Origin: Sandaracinaceae bacterium
GTDB taxonomy: Bacteria > Myxococcota_A > Polyangia > Polyangiales > Houyiibacteriaceae
Assembly: GCA_020633055.1 (NCBI GenBank)
Contig: JACKEJ010000004.1
Coordinates: 496,001 to 560,000 of the forward strand
Length of the DNA: 64,000 nucleotides
Direction: 5' to 3'
Made by a program: the position numbers and the translations under genes. Positions 32,515-43,413 of the stretch are shown here, piece by piece. The notes beneath the pieces are model-generated. The model was not told the origin of the DNA. It worked only from the letters and a program-made list of their open reading frames with translations, and searched no databases. Position 1 is the stretch's first letter. Every line of letters begins with the position of its first letter.

Positions 32515-33942
32515 ATGTCACACGCCACTTGGAACCGCGCCCTCGCGCTGACGACCCTGCTGCTCACCGCATCCGCGGCCCATGCGCAGCCCACCGCCCC
32601 CGTCGAGTCGGCCGAGGCCCCGCCTGCGGACGCCACGGACGCCCCCACCGAGTCCGAGGGGTCGGAGGCCACCACCGACGAAGCGGCGCCGCCCGCCGAG
32701 GTCGGCACGACCGCACCAGCCGAGGCTGCGGAGAGCGACGAAGACGCGGACGCCGCGCGCATCCCGGAAGGCGAGGAAGTACAGATGGGCCCCCACGCCA
32801 TCGGGAACGATCGTGTGCGCTTCACGCCCGGCAGCGGCCTCGACCTGCGCAGCGACGACGGCGCATTCCGACTCCAGACCCGCGTGCGCGGCCAGTTCCT
32901 CTACGGGCTGACGGACGAGAGCGGCTCGATCCAGCACCAGCTCACGGCCCGCCGCGTGCGCATCGCGTTCAGCGGCAACTTCTTCGGCGAGGCCAACCGC
33001 TTCAAGCTGGAGCTCGCCATCTCCCCGAGCGACGACGGCATCCGCGACAACATCGCGTCGTCCACGCCGCGCAACACGCCGCTGCTCGATCTCTACTTCG
33101 AGTTCCGCCAGATCCGCGACTTCAACATCCGCGTCGGCCAGTACAAGCTGCCCAGCAACCGTCAGCGCGTGATCTCGTCGGGCGACCTCCAGATGGTGGA
33201 CCGCGCCCTCATGAACAGCGAGTTCACGCTCGACCGCGACCTCGCCATCGACGCGCGGTCGGGTGACTTCCTCGGCCTCGGACTGCTGCGCTACGCGGCG
33301 GGCGTCTCGGTGGGTCGTGGCCGCGACAGCACGGGCTTCGAGGACTTCGACTTCCACTACTTCGCGCGCGTCGAGGTGCTCCCCTTCGGCATGTTCGACG
33401 ACTACGAGGAGTCGGACTTCGAGCGCGCCGCCACGCCACGCCTGAGCATCGGCGCCATGTACTCGTTCCAGCACAACGCCATCGGCCTGAACCGCCAGAC
33501 CAGCAACATGCCCGCCGACGGCGGCACGACGAACTACCACCTGTTCATCGCCGACGCGATCTTCAAGTACGCGGGCTTCTCCGCCCAGTGGGAGCTGGCC
33601 ATCCGCACGGGCTCACGCAACCCCGGCGACGCCGTCGACGACATGGGCGTGCCCCTGCCCGTGACCGACCCACGCAACGGCCTCGGCACCATGCTCCAGG
33701 CTGGCTACCTGCTCCCTGGGCGCCGCATCGAGTTCAGCGGGCGCTACGGCGCCATCCGCCACCTCGGCATCGGCGGCGCCTCGAGCATCCCCGACGAGAG
33801 CGAGCTGGGCGTGGGGTTCAGCTACTACGTGGCGCAGCACCCCTTCAAGGTCCAGCTGGACTACTTCCGCCTGTGGGCGGGCCCGGGGACGCTGGACGAC
33901 GGCGCGAACCAGTTCCGCATCCAGCTGCAGGGCTCCATCTGA
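32515..33942 (+). CDS. Phosphate-selective porin O/P family protein
   Basis: 475 residues. Signal peptide ALALTTLLLTASAAHAQ. A Glu/Ala/Thr-rich, probably periplasmic stretch (about 20-85) precedes a beta-barrel with alternating aromatic strands: FRLQTRVRGQFLYGL, RRVRIAFSGNFFGEANRFKLEL, FNIRVGQYKLPSNRQRV, HPFKVQLDYFRLWAG, ending QFRIQLQGSI with a terminal hydrophobic residue. This is the Porin_O_P pattern; these form outer-membrane channels for phosphate or polyphosphate in Pseudomonas (OprP/OprO). The Pho-box-like array upstream supports a phosphate role. ATG 32515 begins the signal peptide; the longer frame from 32485 would cross the -35 region. A strong terminator follows. Confidence 0.88.
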   Translation: MSHATWNRALALTTLLLTASAAHAQPTAPVESAEAPPADATDAPTESEGSEATTDEAAPPAEVGTTAPAEAAESDEDADAARIPEGEEVQMGPHAIGNDRVRFTPGSGLDLRSDDGAFRLQTRVRGQFLYGLTDESGSIQHQLTARRVRIAFSGNFFGEANRFKLELAISPSDDGIRDNIASSTPRNTPLLDLYFEFRQIRDFNIRVGQYKLPSNRQRVISSGDLQMVDRALMNSEFTLDRDLAIDARSGDFLGLGLLRYAAGVSVGRGRDSTGFEDFDFHYFARVEVLPFGMFDDYEESDFERAATPRLSIGAMYSFQHNAIGLNRQTSNMPADGGTTNYHLFIADAIFKYAGFSAQWELAIRTGSRNPGDAVDDMGVPLPVTDPRNGLGTMLQAGYLLPGRRIEFSGRYGAIRHLGIGGASSIPDESELGVGFSYYVAQHPFKVQLDYFRLWAGPGTLDDGANQFRIQLQGSI

Positions 33943-33988
33943 CGTAGACGAGGGTACGTTGTGCCCTCGCCAGCCCTGGACACAGATG

Positions 33989-34021
33989 AACCGTGCCTCA
34001 CCTCGCGTGGGGCACGGTTTT
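33989..34021 (+). terminator. Rho-independent terminator of porin gene
   Basis: Nine-base perfect arms AACCGTGCC/GGCACGGTT, extended inwards by CAC/GTG, followed by four T. It is the best intrinsic terminator in the window. Confidence 0.8.
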
Positions 34022-34243
34022 CCCGTCACATGTCACGGAGTCTCCCGAAACACCCAACGCGAAAGGGGGCCGCTCGCGTGAGAAGTTGAGAGATTTCGAA
34101 AGGTCCTGGCCTGGCACGCGCGCTGCTCGAGGCGCGCCGCATGGACCGCGACTCCTCGGTCTCTTCGCCTCGCCACGACCTCGCGTCGAGAGGCGCGTGC
34201 CGCCGACTCTTGTGCCGCTCCCGCACACCCGACCAACGCAAAC

Positions 34244-34266
34244 GGCGGACCCCATCGGGATCCGCC
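34244..34266 (-). terminator. Terminator of dnaK
   Basis: GGCGGA/TCCGCC arms with a partly paired CC/GG interior, followed on the minus strand by GTTTG. It is about 30 bases past the dnaK stop. Confidence 0.55.
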
Positions 34267-34296
34267 GCTCACGTCGGTCATGGCCGCGCCGAGGGA

Positions 34297-36189
<1,893 letters not shown>

Positions 36190-36230
36190 TGCTGCTAACT
36201 CCTTTGATTCTTTCGAAAATCCGCCGCCAA

Positions 36231-36246
36231 CCTACGCCTTCGTAGG
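36231..36246. promoter_or_regulatory. Perfect small hairpin upstream of dnaK
   Basis: CCTACG-CCTT-CGTAGG, a perfect inverted repeat 42 bases before the dnaK start codon. It could be an operator half-pair or an mRNA leader stem; nothing decides between them. Confidence 0.4.
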
Positions 36247-36320
36247 GGCAGCCAGCACTCACGGGGCACCTTAACCACGGGGACCGGAGGGTCAACCGCG
36301 AGAGGCGATTGGAGCGCCTC

Positions 36321-37430
36321 TCAGGCGGGCATGTGGGTGAGGGTGTTCCGCTCGAGCCCGTCGTGCAGCATCGTCAGCGCGCCCTCGTCCGCGAGCACCA
36401 CGATACCGCTGCGCTCGGCGATGACCATGTCCCCCTTGGGGTTGTAGACGTACGTCCCGTCGGGCTGGTGGATGGCCAGGACGAGCGCGCCCGTGTTGCG
36501 GATGCGCGACTGCGCGAGCGTCCGGCCAAAGAGCGAGGACCCCTCCGGGATGGCGATCTCCTCGATGCGCAGCTGGTTCCCGTCGCGGTCCTGGAGGATG
36601 CGGTCCAGGAACTCCACCGTCTTGGGCCGGATCATCTCGTTGGCCAGCCGCATGCCGCCGATGTAGTTCGGCGAGACGACCGAGTCCGCGCCAGCGCGGT
36701 AGAGCTTGCGCTCCGTGCTGGCCTCGACGGCCTTGGCCACGATGCGCGCGGTCTTGTTGAGCGCCCGGGCCGAGATGGTCACGAAGAGGTTGCTGCGGTC
36801 GTCGCTGAGCGCGGCGATGATACCCATGCACTTGGTGATGCCCGCCCGCTCCATCACGGCATCGTCGGTGGCATCGCCGTGGATACGGAGGAGCTTGCCG
36901 CCGAGGGACTCGTCCAGCTCGGTCAGGCGGTGCTCGTCCGTGTCGATGACCACGAAGCGCGTGCCGGCCGTGAAGAGCTCCCGCACGATGTGCCGTCCGG
37001 TGGTGCCGATGCCGCACACGATGACGTGGTCGTGGAGGTGTTCGATCGCGCGTTCCATGCGTCGTCTACGGAGGAGCCCCTGCAGATCGCCTTCGACGAT
37101 CAGCGCGGTGAGGTTGGAGATGAAGTAGAGGAGGGTACCGCTTCCCGCGACGATCAGCGCAAGCGTGATGATGCGCGCCTCGGGCACCTCGCCCATCCCG
37201 GGCAGAGTCTCGCCGAAGCCGACCGTCGAGAGGGTGATGACCGTCATGTAGAAGCAGTCGAAGTGCGACCAGCGCCCCTGACCCACCTCGAAGTACGACG
37301 TGGTCCCGACGACCATGACGATCCCGAGCACGCCTGCGGCGACGAAGATGCGCTTGTAGACGTCGGGGAGCTTCACCTCGCGGAAGATACTGTCTCGAGC
37401 GCGGAGCGGGCGACCTTTCGCGTGACCCAC
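36321..37430 (-). CDS. Two-TM potassium channel with RCK (TrkA-N/C) domains
   Basis: 369 residues. TM1 (RIFVAAGVLGIVMVVGTTSYF, about 26-46), pore with filter TVGFG (near 71), and TM2 (IITLALIVAGSGTLLYFI, about 87-105). Then a Rossmann RCK domain HVIVCGIGTTGRHIV (about 135-150) and a TrkA-C domain (about 265-355). A K+-selective inner-membrane channel, MthK/Kch-like, gated by a ligand of the RCK domain (nucleotide or Ca2+, not predictable). GTG start. It is followed on the same strand after 58 bases... by gene order it lies downstream of the sulfatase-fold gene, so the two may be co-transcribed. Confidence 0.92.
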   Translation of the reverse strand: MGHAKGRPLRARDSIFREVKLPDVYKRIFVAAGVLGIVMVVGTTSYFEVGQGRWSHFDCFYMTVITLSTVGFGETLPGMGEVPEARIITLALIVAGSGTLLYFISNLTALIVEGDLQGLLRRRRMERAIEHLHDHVIVCGIGTTGRHIVRELFTAGTRFVVIDTDEHRLTELDESLGGKLLRIHGDATDDAVMERAGITKCMGIIAALSDDRSNLFVTISARALNKTARIVAKAVEASTERKLYRAGADSVVSPNYIGGMRLANEMIRPKTVEFLDRILQDRDGNQLRIEEIAIPEGSSLFGRTLAQSRIRNTGALVLAIHQPDGTYVYNPKGDMVIAERSGIVVLADEGALTMLHDGLERNTLTHMPA

Positions 37431-37488
37431 TCACATGAAGCGCAGGACGACGCGTCGGCTGCCGGACTCGATCCGGTTCGATCGACGC

Positions 37489-39717
37489 TCAGCGGGTGGA
37501 CGGCGCGGGGAGGCCCCGCTCGGCGAGAAAGCTCTCGAAGCGTCGTCGCAGCGCCTGCGCGGCGGCCGAGGAGGTGTCGGGCTGACGCTCGCGGGGGTCC
37601 CGGATGAGATCGAACCGGGCACCGATCCCTGTCTCGCCATCGACCACGAGCTTCTCGTCCCCGACCAGGAAAGCGAGCTGATGGTACCGCGTCGTTCCGT
37701 CGGGCAGCGCAGCGGCAAAGAGCGGCTGGTGCGCGATGGGCGTGCCTGCGCGCAGGGTGCGCGTGAGGCCGTCCCCGCAGACCCCCACGGGCACCTCGAG
37801 GCCCGCGAGGCCCAGCACGGTGGGCAGCAGCTCCACCAACGAGACGGGGGTGTCGTACGTACCGGCCCTGACCCCACCGCCCACCACCACCAGGGGCACG
37901 CGGAGCTCCTCTTCGTAGACCGTGGCACCGTGGCGCGCGTTCCGGTGCTCGTCGAAGGCTTCGCCATGATCGGACGTGACGATGACGATCGTCCGCGCCC
38001 GCCGCTCGGGAGCGAGCGCAAAGCGGAGGAGGCGCTCGAGCTGCTCGTCCACGTACTGCACGGCGAGGTCGTGGCGCGCCTCGTTGTCGCGTGGCGAAGG
38101 GAGTGAGCCCTCCGTAGGGCCCCGGGTGTACGGATAGTGGGGCTCGATGAGGTGCGTCCACACGAAGCGCGGAGCGTTCGTGTGCGGAGGGGGCTCTGCG
38201 AGGCGACCGATGATGCGGCTGATCTTCAGCTGCGCAGAGTGCCTGTGCCGCAAGTGATACTCGGCGGGCACCTCGTCGATCTCGGCGAAACCAGTCAGCG
38301 CGCTGCTCTCCTCGGGGAAAGCCTTGGGCTTGGAGATCAGCGCGATGGTCTCGTAGCCCGCCTCCCGCAGATAGGCGGCGAGCGTGGGCTGGGCCGGGGT
38401 CAGGGTGAGGGCCCAAGGGAAGCGAGACGCGGGCGGCGCGTCCACCTGACCCGGCAGCAGGCCAGAGAAGATCGAGCGGAAGGCCGCGCGCGTAGAGGGC
38501 GCCGGGGTGTAGGCGCGCGTGAACGACGCCCCCTGGCGAGAGCGCTCGAGCAGCCGTGGCGTGTTTGGGTGGGTCGACCCCGGTAGCAGGCTGGTGTGAT
38601 CCAACCGCACCCCGTCGATGGTGATGAACAGGATGTCGGGAGCGTCGGCACCGACGCGACCGACGCTACCTGGCGCCCCGAGCCCCTGCCCCACCATGCA
38701 ACCCCGCAGCCCCTGCGCCGCACCGAGGGGCGGCGTCGGGACCCCCACCGCGAACGCGGCCGACACGAGCGGACTCGACCAGAGCCCCGGCGTGTCGCGC
38801 AGCGCGCGCGCTTGTTCTGGGTCGGCAGCGCGCGCCCCGAGGAGACCCGCCGAGACACCCACGAGGGCGAGGAGGCCGAGCAGCAGTGGTGCCCGGACGA
38901 CGTGCGACCAAGCGAGCAGCGCAGGTTGCCGAGCGCGCAGGCCGAGCGGCGTAGGCCGCAGAGCGCGCGTGACGAGCACCCCGACCACGAACGCAACCAG
39001 GGGTGGCACCGCCAGCAGACTGACGCCCCAAGGGAAGTCGCGCGTCAGCTCGGTGACGTAGTCGCTGTGCGCCGTGGCGAGAGACAGCAGCACAACCCCC
39101 ACCGAGAGGAGCGCGACGACCACACAGAGGGCGCGGCGTGGGCGCCCAGGCGCGGCTCGTGCGATCCGCCGCGTGGCCCACCGCCGCGTGGCTCCAAGCA
39201 GCGGGAGGACGCCCGCCCCCACCAGCGCCAGCCCTATCACGAGGGTCTCCGTCGAGCGCCACGTGAGCAGCAGCCCCACCCGGTGCAAGACGAGGCCCAG
39301 CCACGCGGCCTCAGCGAGCCGCAACGCGAGCCGGTCGAGCCGGTCGAGCGCGGGCTCGAGCGGGTTCGTCGATGGACCGGCGGGAGCGATGATCCGCCGC
39401 GCGAGCTCGACGCCCGCCCAAGCCAACGGCGCACTCACCAGGGACCACAGCGTCCACAGCCCGATGAGCGCCCCCAGCATGGGCCACGGCGAGCGCTCCC
39501 CGGTCGGGTCCAGGGCCCGGCCGTCGAGCACCGCAAGCACCCATGCGCTGAGCACGGCGGCAATGGCCGCCAGCACGGGGGCGGGCCCGCGCAGCCGCGC
39601 GGAAAGCGCCGACGAACCGGGCTTGGGAGGATCGAGTGGAGGGAGGTCGGTCAACGGGCGGTGGCGGACGGTGAGCGGAGCCGAGCCAGGTCGTGGCCTG
39701 GCCCCACGAACGGCCAT
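37489..39717 (-). CDS. Membrane sulfatase-fold hydrolase/transferase
   Basis: 742 residues. The N-terminal half (about 45-330) has seven or eight membrane helices. The C-terminal catalytic domain begins PDILFITIDGVRLDH (near 361), with metal-binding Asp, a nucleophile region APSTRAAF (Ser408/Thr409) and SDHGEAFDEHRNARHG near the end. The Cys/Ser-x-Pro-x-Arg sulfatase signature is absent and Thr/Ser sits at the nucleophile position, as in phosphoethanolamine/glycerol-phosphate transferases (alkaline phosphatase superfamily). It could therefore modify a lipid or glycan in the periplasm. The ATG at 39717 is chosen because the longer frame runs antisense through phoH. Confidence 0.85.
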   Translation of the reverse strand: MAVRGARPRPGSAPLTVRHRPLTDLPPLDPPKPGSSALSARLRGPAPVLAAIAAVLSAWVLAVLDGRALDPTGERSPWPMLGALIGLWTLWSLVSAPLAWAGVELARRIIAPAGPSTNPLEPALDRLDRLALRLAEAAWLGLVLHRVGLLLTWRSTETLVIGLALVGAGVLPLLGATRRWATRRIARAAPGRPRRALCVVVALLSVGVVLLSLATAHSDYVTELTRDFPWGVSLLAVPPLVAFVVGVLVTRALRPTPLGLRARQPALLAWSHVVRAPLLLGLLALVGVSAGLLGARAADPEQARALRDTPGLWSSPLVSAAFAVGVPTPPLGAAQGLRGCMVGQGLGAPGSVGRVGADAPDILFITIDGVRLDHTSLLPGSTHPNTPRLLERSRQGASFTRAYTPAPSTRAAFRSIFSGLLPGQVDAPPASRFPWALTLTPAQPTLAAYLREAGYETIALISKPKAFPEESSALTGFAEIDEVPAEYHLRHRHSAQLKISRIIGRLAEPPPHTNAPRFVWTHLIEPHYPYTRGPTEGSLPSPRDNEARHDLAVQYVDEQLERLLRFALAPERRARTIVIVTSDHGEAFDEHRNARHGATVYEEELRVPLVVVGGGVRAGTYDTPVSLVELLPTVLGLAGLEVPVGVCGDGLTRTLRAGTPIAHQPLFAAALPDGTTRYHQLAFLVGDEKLVVDGETGIGARFDLIRDPRERQPDTSSAAAQALRRRFESFLAERGLPAPSTR

Positions 39718-39828
39718 GGCAGGGATGACGAGCGCCGAGTGTGCCGGACGCCCACGGGGTTGGCCATGCGCCGCGCGCCGTGCTTCACACGACGTCCCAC
39801 AATCCCCTTGTGGTACTCTGGAGCGAAC

Positions 39829-41163
39829 GTGAAAAAAACCTACGTCCTCGACACCAACGTCGTCCTCCATGACCCGCTGGCCATCTACAAGTTCGAGGAG
39901 AACGACGTCGTCATCCCCATCTTCGTCATCGAGGAGGTCGACCAGTTCAAGAAGGAGCTCAGCGAGCTGGGCCGCAACGCGCGCACCATCGTGCGCATCC
40001 TGGACGAGCTCCGGGAGCGCAAGGGCGCGTCGCTGCAGACCGGGGTGGTGCTGGACGAGACGGGCGGCATGCTGCGCGTGGCCGTCCCCAAGGTGGAGCC
40101 CCGTCGCGGCGGCCACGGCGCGATGGACAACGCCATCCTACAGGCGGCGCTGGACCTGCGAGACGCATCCCCCGAACAGCCCGTCGTGTTCATCACGATG
40201 GACTCCAACCTGCGCATCCGAGCGGACGTGCTCGGGCTGCGCGCGGAGAACTACGAGGGTGGGCGCATCGACATCGACGAGCTGTACAGCGGCATCGTCA
40301 CCGTGGACACATCCGCGGACCTGGTGAACGCCCTCGCGGGGCGCGAGACGCTCGACCTCACGCGGCTGAACGGCGACCTGGACGTCGCACAGCTGCACCC
40401 GAACGCCGGCGTGGTGCTACGCGAGCGCGACCAGCCGCGGCACACCGCCCTGGGCATCTACGACGCCAAGCTCGGGGCGCTCACGCCGCTGCGGGTGGGC
40501 AAACAAGGCTGTTGGGGGGTGCGCCCGCGCAACCTCGAACAATACTTCGCGCTGGACCTGCTGCTGCGCCCCGAGGTGCACCTGGTCACGCTGGTGGGCA
40601 AGGCCGGCACGGGCAAGACGCTGCTCGCCATCGCCGCGGGCCTGGAGGCCGTGATCGACCAGGGCACGTTCAGCCGCATGCTCGTCAGCCGGCCCATCTT
40701 CCCGCTGGGCCGCGACCTAGGGTTCCTGCCCGGCACGGTGGAAGAGAAGCTCAACCCGTGGATGCAGCCCATCTACGACAACCTCGAGTTCATCTTCTCG
40801 TCCGGGCGCAACCGCATGAGCGAGGCGCGCGACTACCACGAGCTGGTGGCGGCCGGGACCATCCAGGTCGAGGCGCTGACCTACATCCGCGGGCGCTCGC
40901 TGCCTAGCCAGTACCTCATCGTGGACGAAGCGCAGAACCTCACGCCGCACCAGGTGAAGACCGTCATCACGCGCGCGGGGGCCAACACGAAGGTCATCCT
41001 CACGGGCGACCCGTATCAGATCGACAACCCCTACGTCGACGCGGCGAGCAACGGCCTGACGATCGTGGCGCAGCGCTTCCAGGGAGAGCGCATCGGGGCG
41101 CACATCACCCTCACCAAGGGGGAGCGCAGTGAGCTCGCCGAGCGCGCCACCCAGCTCCTCTAG
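39829..41163 (+). CDS. PIN-PhoH family protein
   Basis: 444 residues. An N-terminal PIN domain (KKTYVLDTNVVLHDPLAIY, then acidic clusters and VVFITMDSNLRIRADVLG, 1-150) is fused to a PhoH-type ATPase/helicase with Walker A GKAGTGKTLL (near 256) and Walker B YLIVDEAQN (near 362). The PhoH2 group couples unwinding to RNA cleavage in toxin-antitoxin-derived systems; others are general ATPases. The GTG start has GGAG six bases upstream. No antitoxin gene is adjacent. Its 3' end overlaps the DUF1704 gene by 35 bases, so they are co-translated. Confidence 0.94.
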   Translation: MKKTYVLDTNVVLHDPLAIYKFEENDVVIPIFVIEEVDQFKKELSELGRNARTIVRILDELRERKGASLQTGVVLDETGGMLRVAVPKVEPRRGGHGAMDNAILQAALDLRDASPEQPVVFITMDSNLRIRADVLGLRAENYEGGRIDIDELYSGIVTVDTSADLVNALAGRETLDLTRLNGDLDVAQLHPNAGVVLRERDQPRHTALGIYDAKLGALTPLRVGKQGCWGVRPRNLEQYFALDLLLRPEVHLVTLVGKAGTGKTLLAIAAGLEAVIDQGTFSRMLVSRPIFPLGRDLGFLPGTVEEKLNPWMQPIYDNLEFIFSSGRNRMSEARDYHELVAAGTIQVEALTYIRGRSLPSQYLIVDEAQNLTPHQVKTVITRAGANTKVILTGDPYQIDNPYVDAASNGLTIVAQRFQGERIGAHITLTKGERSELAERATQLL

Positions 41164-42412
41164 CGGCAGCAAGGTCGGGCGGGCCGCGCTGCGCACGCGT
41201 AACGCGCGGCAGGTCGCGCTGGACGAGGAGCTCGGGCGCGTCCTACGCGCGAACCGGCTGCTGGCCTTCGTGACGCCCAAGAACGCAGCGGCGGAGCGCG
41301 AGCGCCTGGTGCAGGCCGTGACCCGCGGTGTGGTCGCGAAGCCGGCGTGGGACGCTGTCGCACCCCCTCTGGCCGATGTGCAGGTGGAGTCGCGGCGGAG
41401 CGTCGAGCGCATGCACGAACTTGCGGCGCAGCTGCCGGGGACGCCGCTGTATCAGCGGCGGCTCACCGAGCTGGATCTCGACCTGCAGCTGCTGGCCGCG
41501 GTCGGGTCGCCACGCAAGGTGCGGCCGCTCGCCCGGCGACGCTATGGGCACGGCGGTGAGCCGGCCTTCCCGCACCTCCCCGCCGGCCCCACGTTGCGCG
41601 AGCTGGCCGAGCGGCTGCTGGCGGACACGCCGCCCGACCCGGAGGAGAAGGTGGTGCCTCCATCAGGCCAGGGCAGCCTCGCCGAGCTCGCCCGGCGCGT
41701 GGCGCGCGTGCTGGACCTGGACATCCGTGTGCGCATCGAGCCGCACTTGGTGTCGGGCGCAGCGGCCGGGGAGCGCACGATGTTCATCGCCGAGCGCCTG
41801 TTCGGTGCGCGAGAGGCGCGGCGCCTGGTGGTGCACGAGGTGCTGGGCCACCTCGTCGCCGCGTTCAACGGGCGCACCCAGCCGCTCGGGATCTTCGCGC
41901 TGGGCACGGGCGGCGCCTACGCCGACCAAGAAGGCATGTGCATCACTCTCGAGGAGGAAGCTGGCCTGCTCGACGCCAGTCGCCTGCGGGCGCTCGCGGC
42001 CCGCGTGCTGACCACCGACTGGGTGCACGAAGGCGCCACCTTCGCGGAGTCGGCGCGCGCGCTGCACGAGGACTACGGCTTCAGCGCCGAGCGCGCGGTG
42101 GTCCTGTCCGAGCGCGCGTTCCGCGGGGGCGGCGTGGCCCGCGACATCGTGTACCTGCGGAGCTGGCTGCGAGTGCGCCACGCCCTGCGGACGGCGCCTC
42201 GCACCATGGACCGCCTGCGGCTGGGCAAGGTCTCGCTCGACGACCTGCCCGAGCTCGAGTGGCTGGCGCGCGAGCGCTGGGTGGACCTGGGGCCGCGCTA
42301 CTTGCCGGGCTTGAGCTTGGCGAGGAGCCTCGCGTCCACCGGCGGCGGGACTAGCTTGGACACGTCACCGCCCAAGCGGCAGACCTCCTTGCAGAGGTTG
42401 GACGACACGTAG
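41129..42412 (+). CDS. DUF1704 putative metallopeptidase
   Basis: 427 residues. The core LVVHEVLGHLVAAFNGRTQP contains HExxxH-like spacing (HEVLGH, near 236), and a family motif DQEGM...TLEEEAG lies near 270. This is the DUF1704 / QEGLA-motif family, probable zinc peptidases of unknown substrate. GTG start with GGAG four bases upstream, inside the end of phoH. Its last 115 bases overlap the coaD gene on the other strand; the final 38 residues (Ser/Thr/Pro-rich) are therefore antisense to the CoaD C-terminus and may be a recent extension. Confidence 0.85.
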   Translation: MSSPSAPPSSSSGSKVGRAALRTRNARQVALDEELGRVLRANRLLAFVTPKNAAAERERLVQAVTRGVVAKPAWDAVAPPLADVQVESRRSVERMHELAAQLPGTPLYQRRLTELDLDLQLLAAVGSPRKVRPLARRRYGHGGEPAFPHLPAGPTLRELAERLLADTPPDPEEKVVPPSGQGSLAELARRVARVLDLDIRVRIEPHLVSGAAAGERTMFIAERLFGAREARRLVVHEVLGHLVAAFNGRTQPLGIFALGTGGAYADQEGMCITLEEEAGLLDASRLRALAARVLTTDWVHEGATFAESARALHEDYGFSAERAVVLSERAFRGGGVARDIVYLRSWLRVRHALRTAPRTMDRLRLGKVSLDDLPELEWLARERWVDLGPRYLPGLSLARSLASTGGGTSLDTSPPKRQTSLQRLDDT

Positions 42413-42795
42413 AAGTAGGCGTCGTTGGCCATGATGAACGTGGTCACGATGTCGTTGTTCAGGTGGCGGTTCATGTTCGCCATCTGGAGCTCGTACTCGA
42501 AGTCCGCCACGGCGCGCAGGCCGCGCAGGATGACGGTGGCCTGCTTGCGACGGCAGTAGTCCACCAGCAGACCGTCGAACGAGTCGACCTCGATGCGCTT
42601 GACGTCGAGGCCACGACGCTCGATGGCCTCGCGGGTGATCTCGATGCGCTCGTCGACCGAGAACAGCGGCGCCTTGCGCTCGTTGTTGAGCACGGCGACC
42701 GTGATGCGCTCGAACGAGACCAGCCCGCTCTCGAGGATGGACATGTGTCCGTTGGTGATGGGGTCGAACGAGCCGGGGTAGATGGCGTGGGACAT
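42298..42795 (-). CDS. coaD: Phosphopantetheine adenylyltransferase
   Basis: 165 residues. It makes dephospho-CoA from 4'-phosphopantetheine and ATP, the penultimate step of CoA synthesis. Nucleotidyltransferase motif AIYPGSFDPITNGHMSIL with T/HxGH at NGH, then GLRAVADFEYELQMANMNRHL and NLCKEVCRLGGDVSKLVPP. Last gene of the CPBP-tlyA-terB-rsmD-coaD operon, and the rsmD-coaD pairing is widespread in bacteria. The 3' end overlaps the opposing DUF1704 gene by 115 bases. Confidence 0.97.
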   Translation of the reverse strand: MSHAIYPGSFDPITNGHMSILESGLVSFERITVAVLNNERKAPLFSVDERIEITREAIERRGLDVKRIEVDSFDGLLVDYCRRKQATVILRGLRAVADFEYELQMANMNRHLNNDIVTTFIMANDAYFYVSSNLCKEVCRLGGDVSKLVPPPVDARLLAKLKPGK

Positions 42796-42831
42796 GCGTG
42801 AGGGCTTTGCTGGAGGGAGGCCCGGGGGCCC

Positions 42832-43410
42832 TTAGGTCACCGTCAGGAGGCGCACACCGGTGTCACCATAGCGGTAGACGGCGAGGGGCGCGAGCCGCGC
42901 ACAGGCGGGTGGGGGGAGCGCGTGCCGGTGCTCCAGCACGACCACCGCCGACGGGTCGATGAGCGCCTGCTCCACCATGTCGTCCAGCAGCGGTGGGACC
43001 ACGGCGACGTCGTCGTAGGGAGGGTCCGCGAACACCAGGCTGAACGGGGCGTACGGGCGCAGCGCGGCATAGAGGCTCCGCTCCCGGGTCGCCGGTGGAG
43101 CTCCGAGGTCGGCGCGCAGCACACGGACGCGCTGCGCGAGATCGAGCGACTTCGCGCTGTGCAGCGCCGCCTTCACCACGCGCGGGTTGTGGTCGATCAG
43201 CACGGCGTGCTCGGCACCTCGTGACAGCGCCTCGAACGCCAGGGCGCCCGTGCCCGTGTAGAGGTCGAGCACGCGTGCCCCGCGCAGCGCATCTCGCGCA
43301 TCGAGCGCCGAGGCCAGCGCCTCGCGTACCCGCTCGGCCGTGGGACGCGTGAGATCCGACGGGGGCCCATCGAAGCGTCGCCCCCCCAGGGTGCCGCCGA
43401 CGATGCGCAC
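42832..43410 (-). CDS. rsmD: 16S rRNA (guanine966-N2)-methyltransferase
   Basis: 192 residues. MRIVGGTLGGRRF and TRPTAERVREALASAL are typical RsmD N-terminal motifs. The SAM-binding fold has VLDLYTGTGALAFEALSRGA, and the catalytic motif is FADPPYDD. It methylates G966 of 16S rRNA in assembled 30S subunits. GTG start three bases after the TerB-like gene; coaD follows after 36 bases, the usual partner. Confidence 0.95.
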   Translation of the reverse strand: MRIVGGTLGGRRFDGPPSDLTRPTAERVREALASALDARDALRGARVLDLYTGTGALAFEALSRGAEHAVLIDHNPRVVKAALHSAKSLDLAQRVRVLRADLGAPPATRERSLYAALRPYAPFSLVFADPPYDDVAVVPPLLDDMVEQALIDPSAVVVLEHRHALPPPACARLAPLAVYRYGDTGVRLLTVT

Positions 43411-43413
43411 GCG

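Larger units (their letters stand above)
33943..34296. other. Gene-free gap holding two terminators
   Basis: The largest intergenic stretch of the window, between the convergent porin and dnaK genes. It contains the porin terminator (33989-34021) and a dnaK terminator (34244-34266). Short frames exist on both strands but have no ribosome-binding site or recognisable product. I see no RNA gene in the roughly 220 bases between the two hairpins. Confidence 0.5.

Noticed and set aside
33993..34255. Small genes in the gap between porin and dnaK
   Set aside because: Short frames on both strands are Arg/Pro-rich, overlap the terminators and lack ribosome-binding sites.
36190..36300. CIRCE operator before dnaK
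   Set aside because: Only one half-like AGCACTC is present; the second half of the CIRCE inverted repeat is missing at the required spacing.
38596..39828. N-terminal extension of the PIN-PhoH frame by about 410 codons
   Set aside because: It is antisense to the sulfatase-fold gene and of low-complexity Arg/Pro composition; the GTG at 39829 has a good ribosome-binding site and the family N-terminus.
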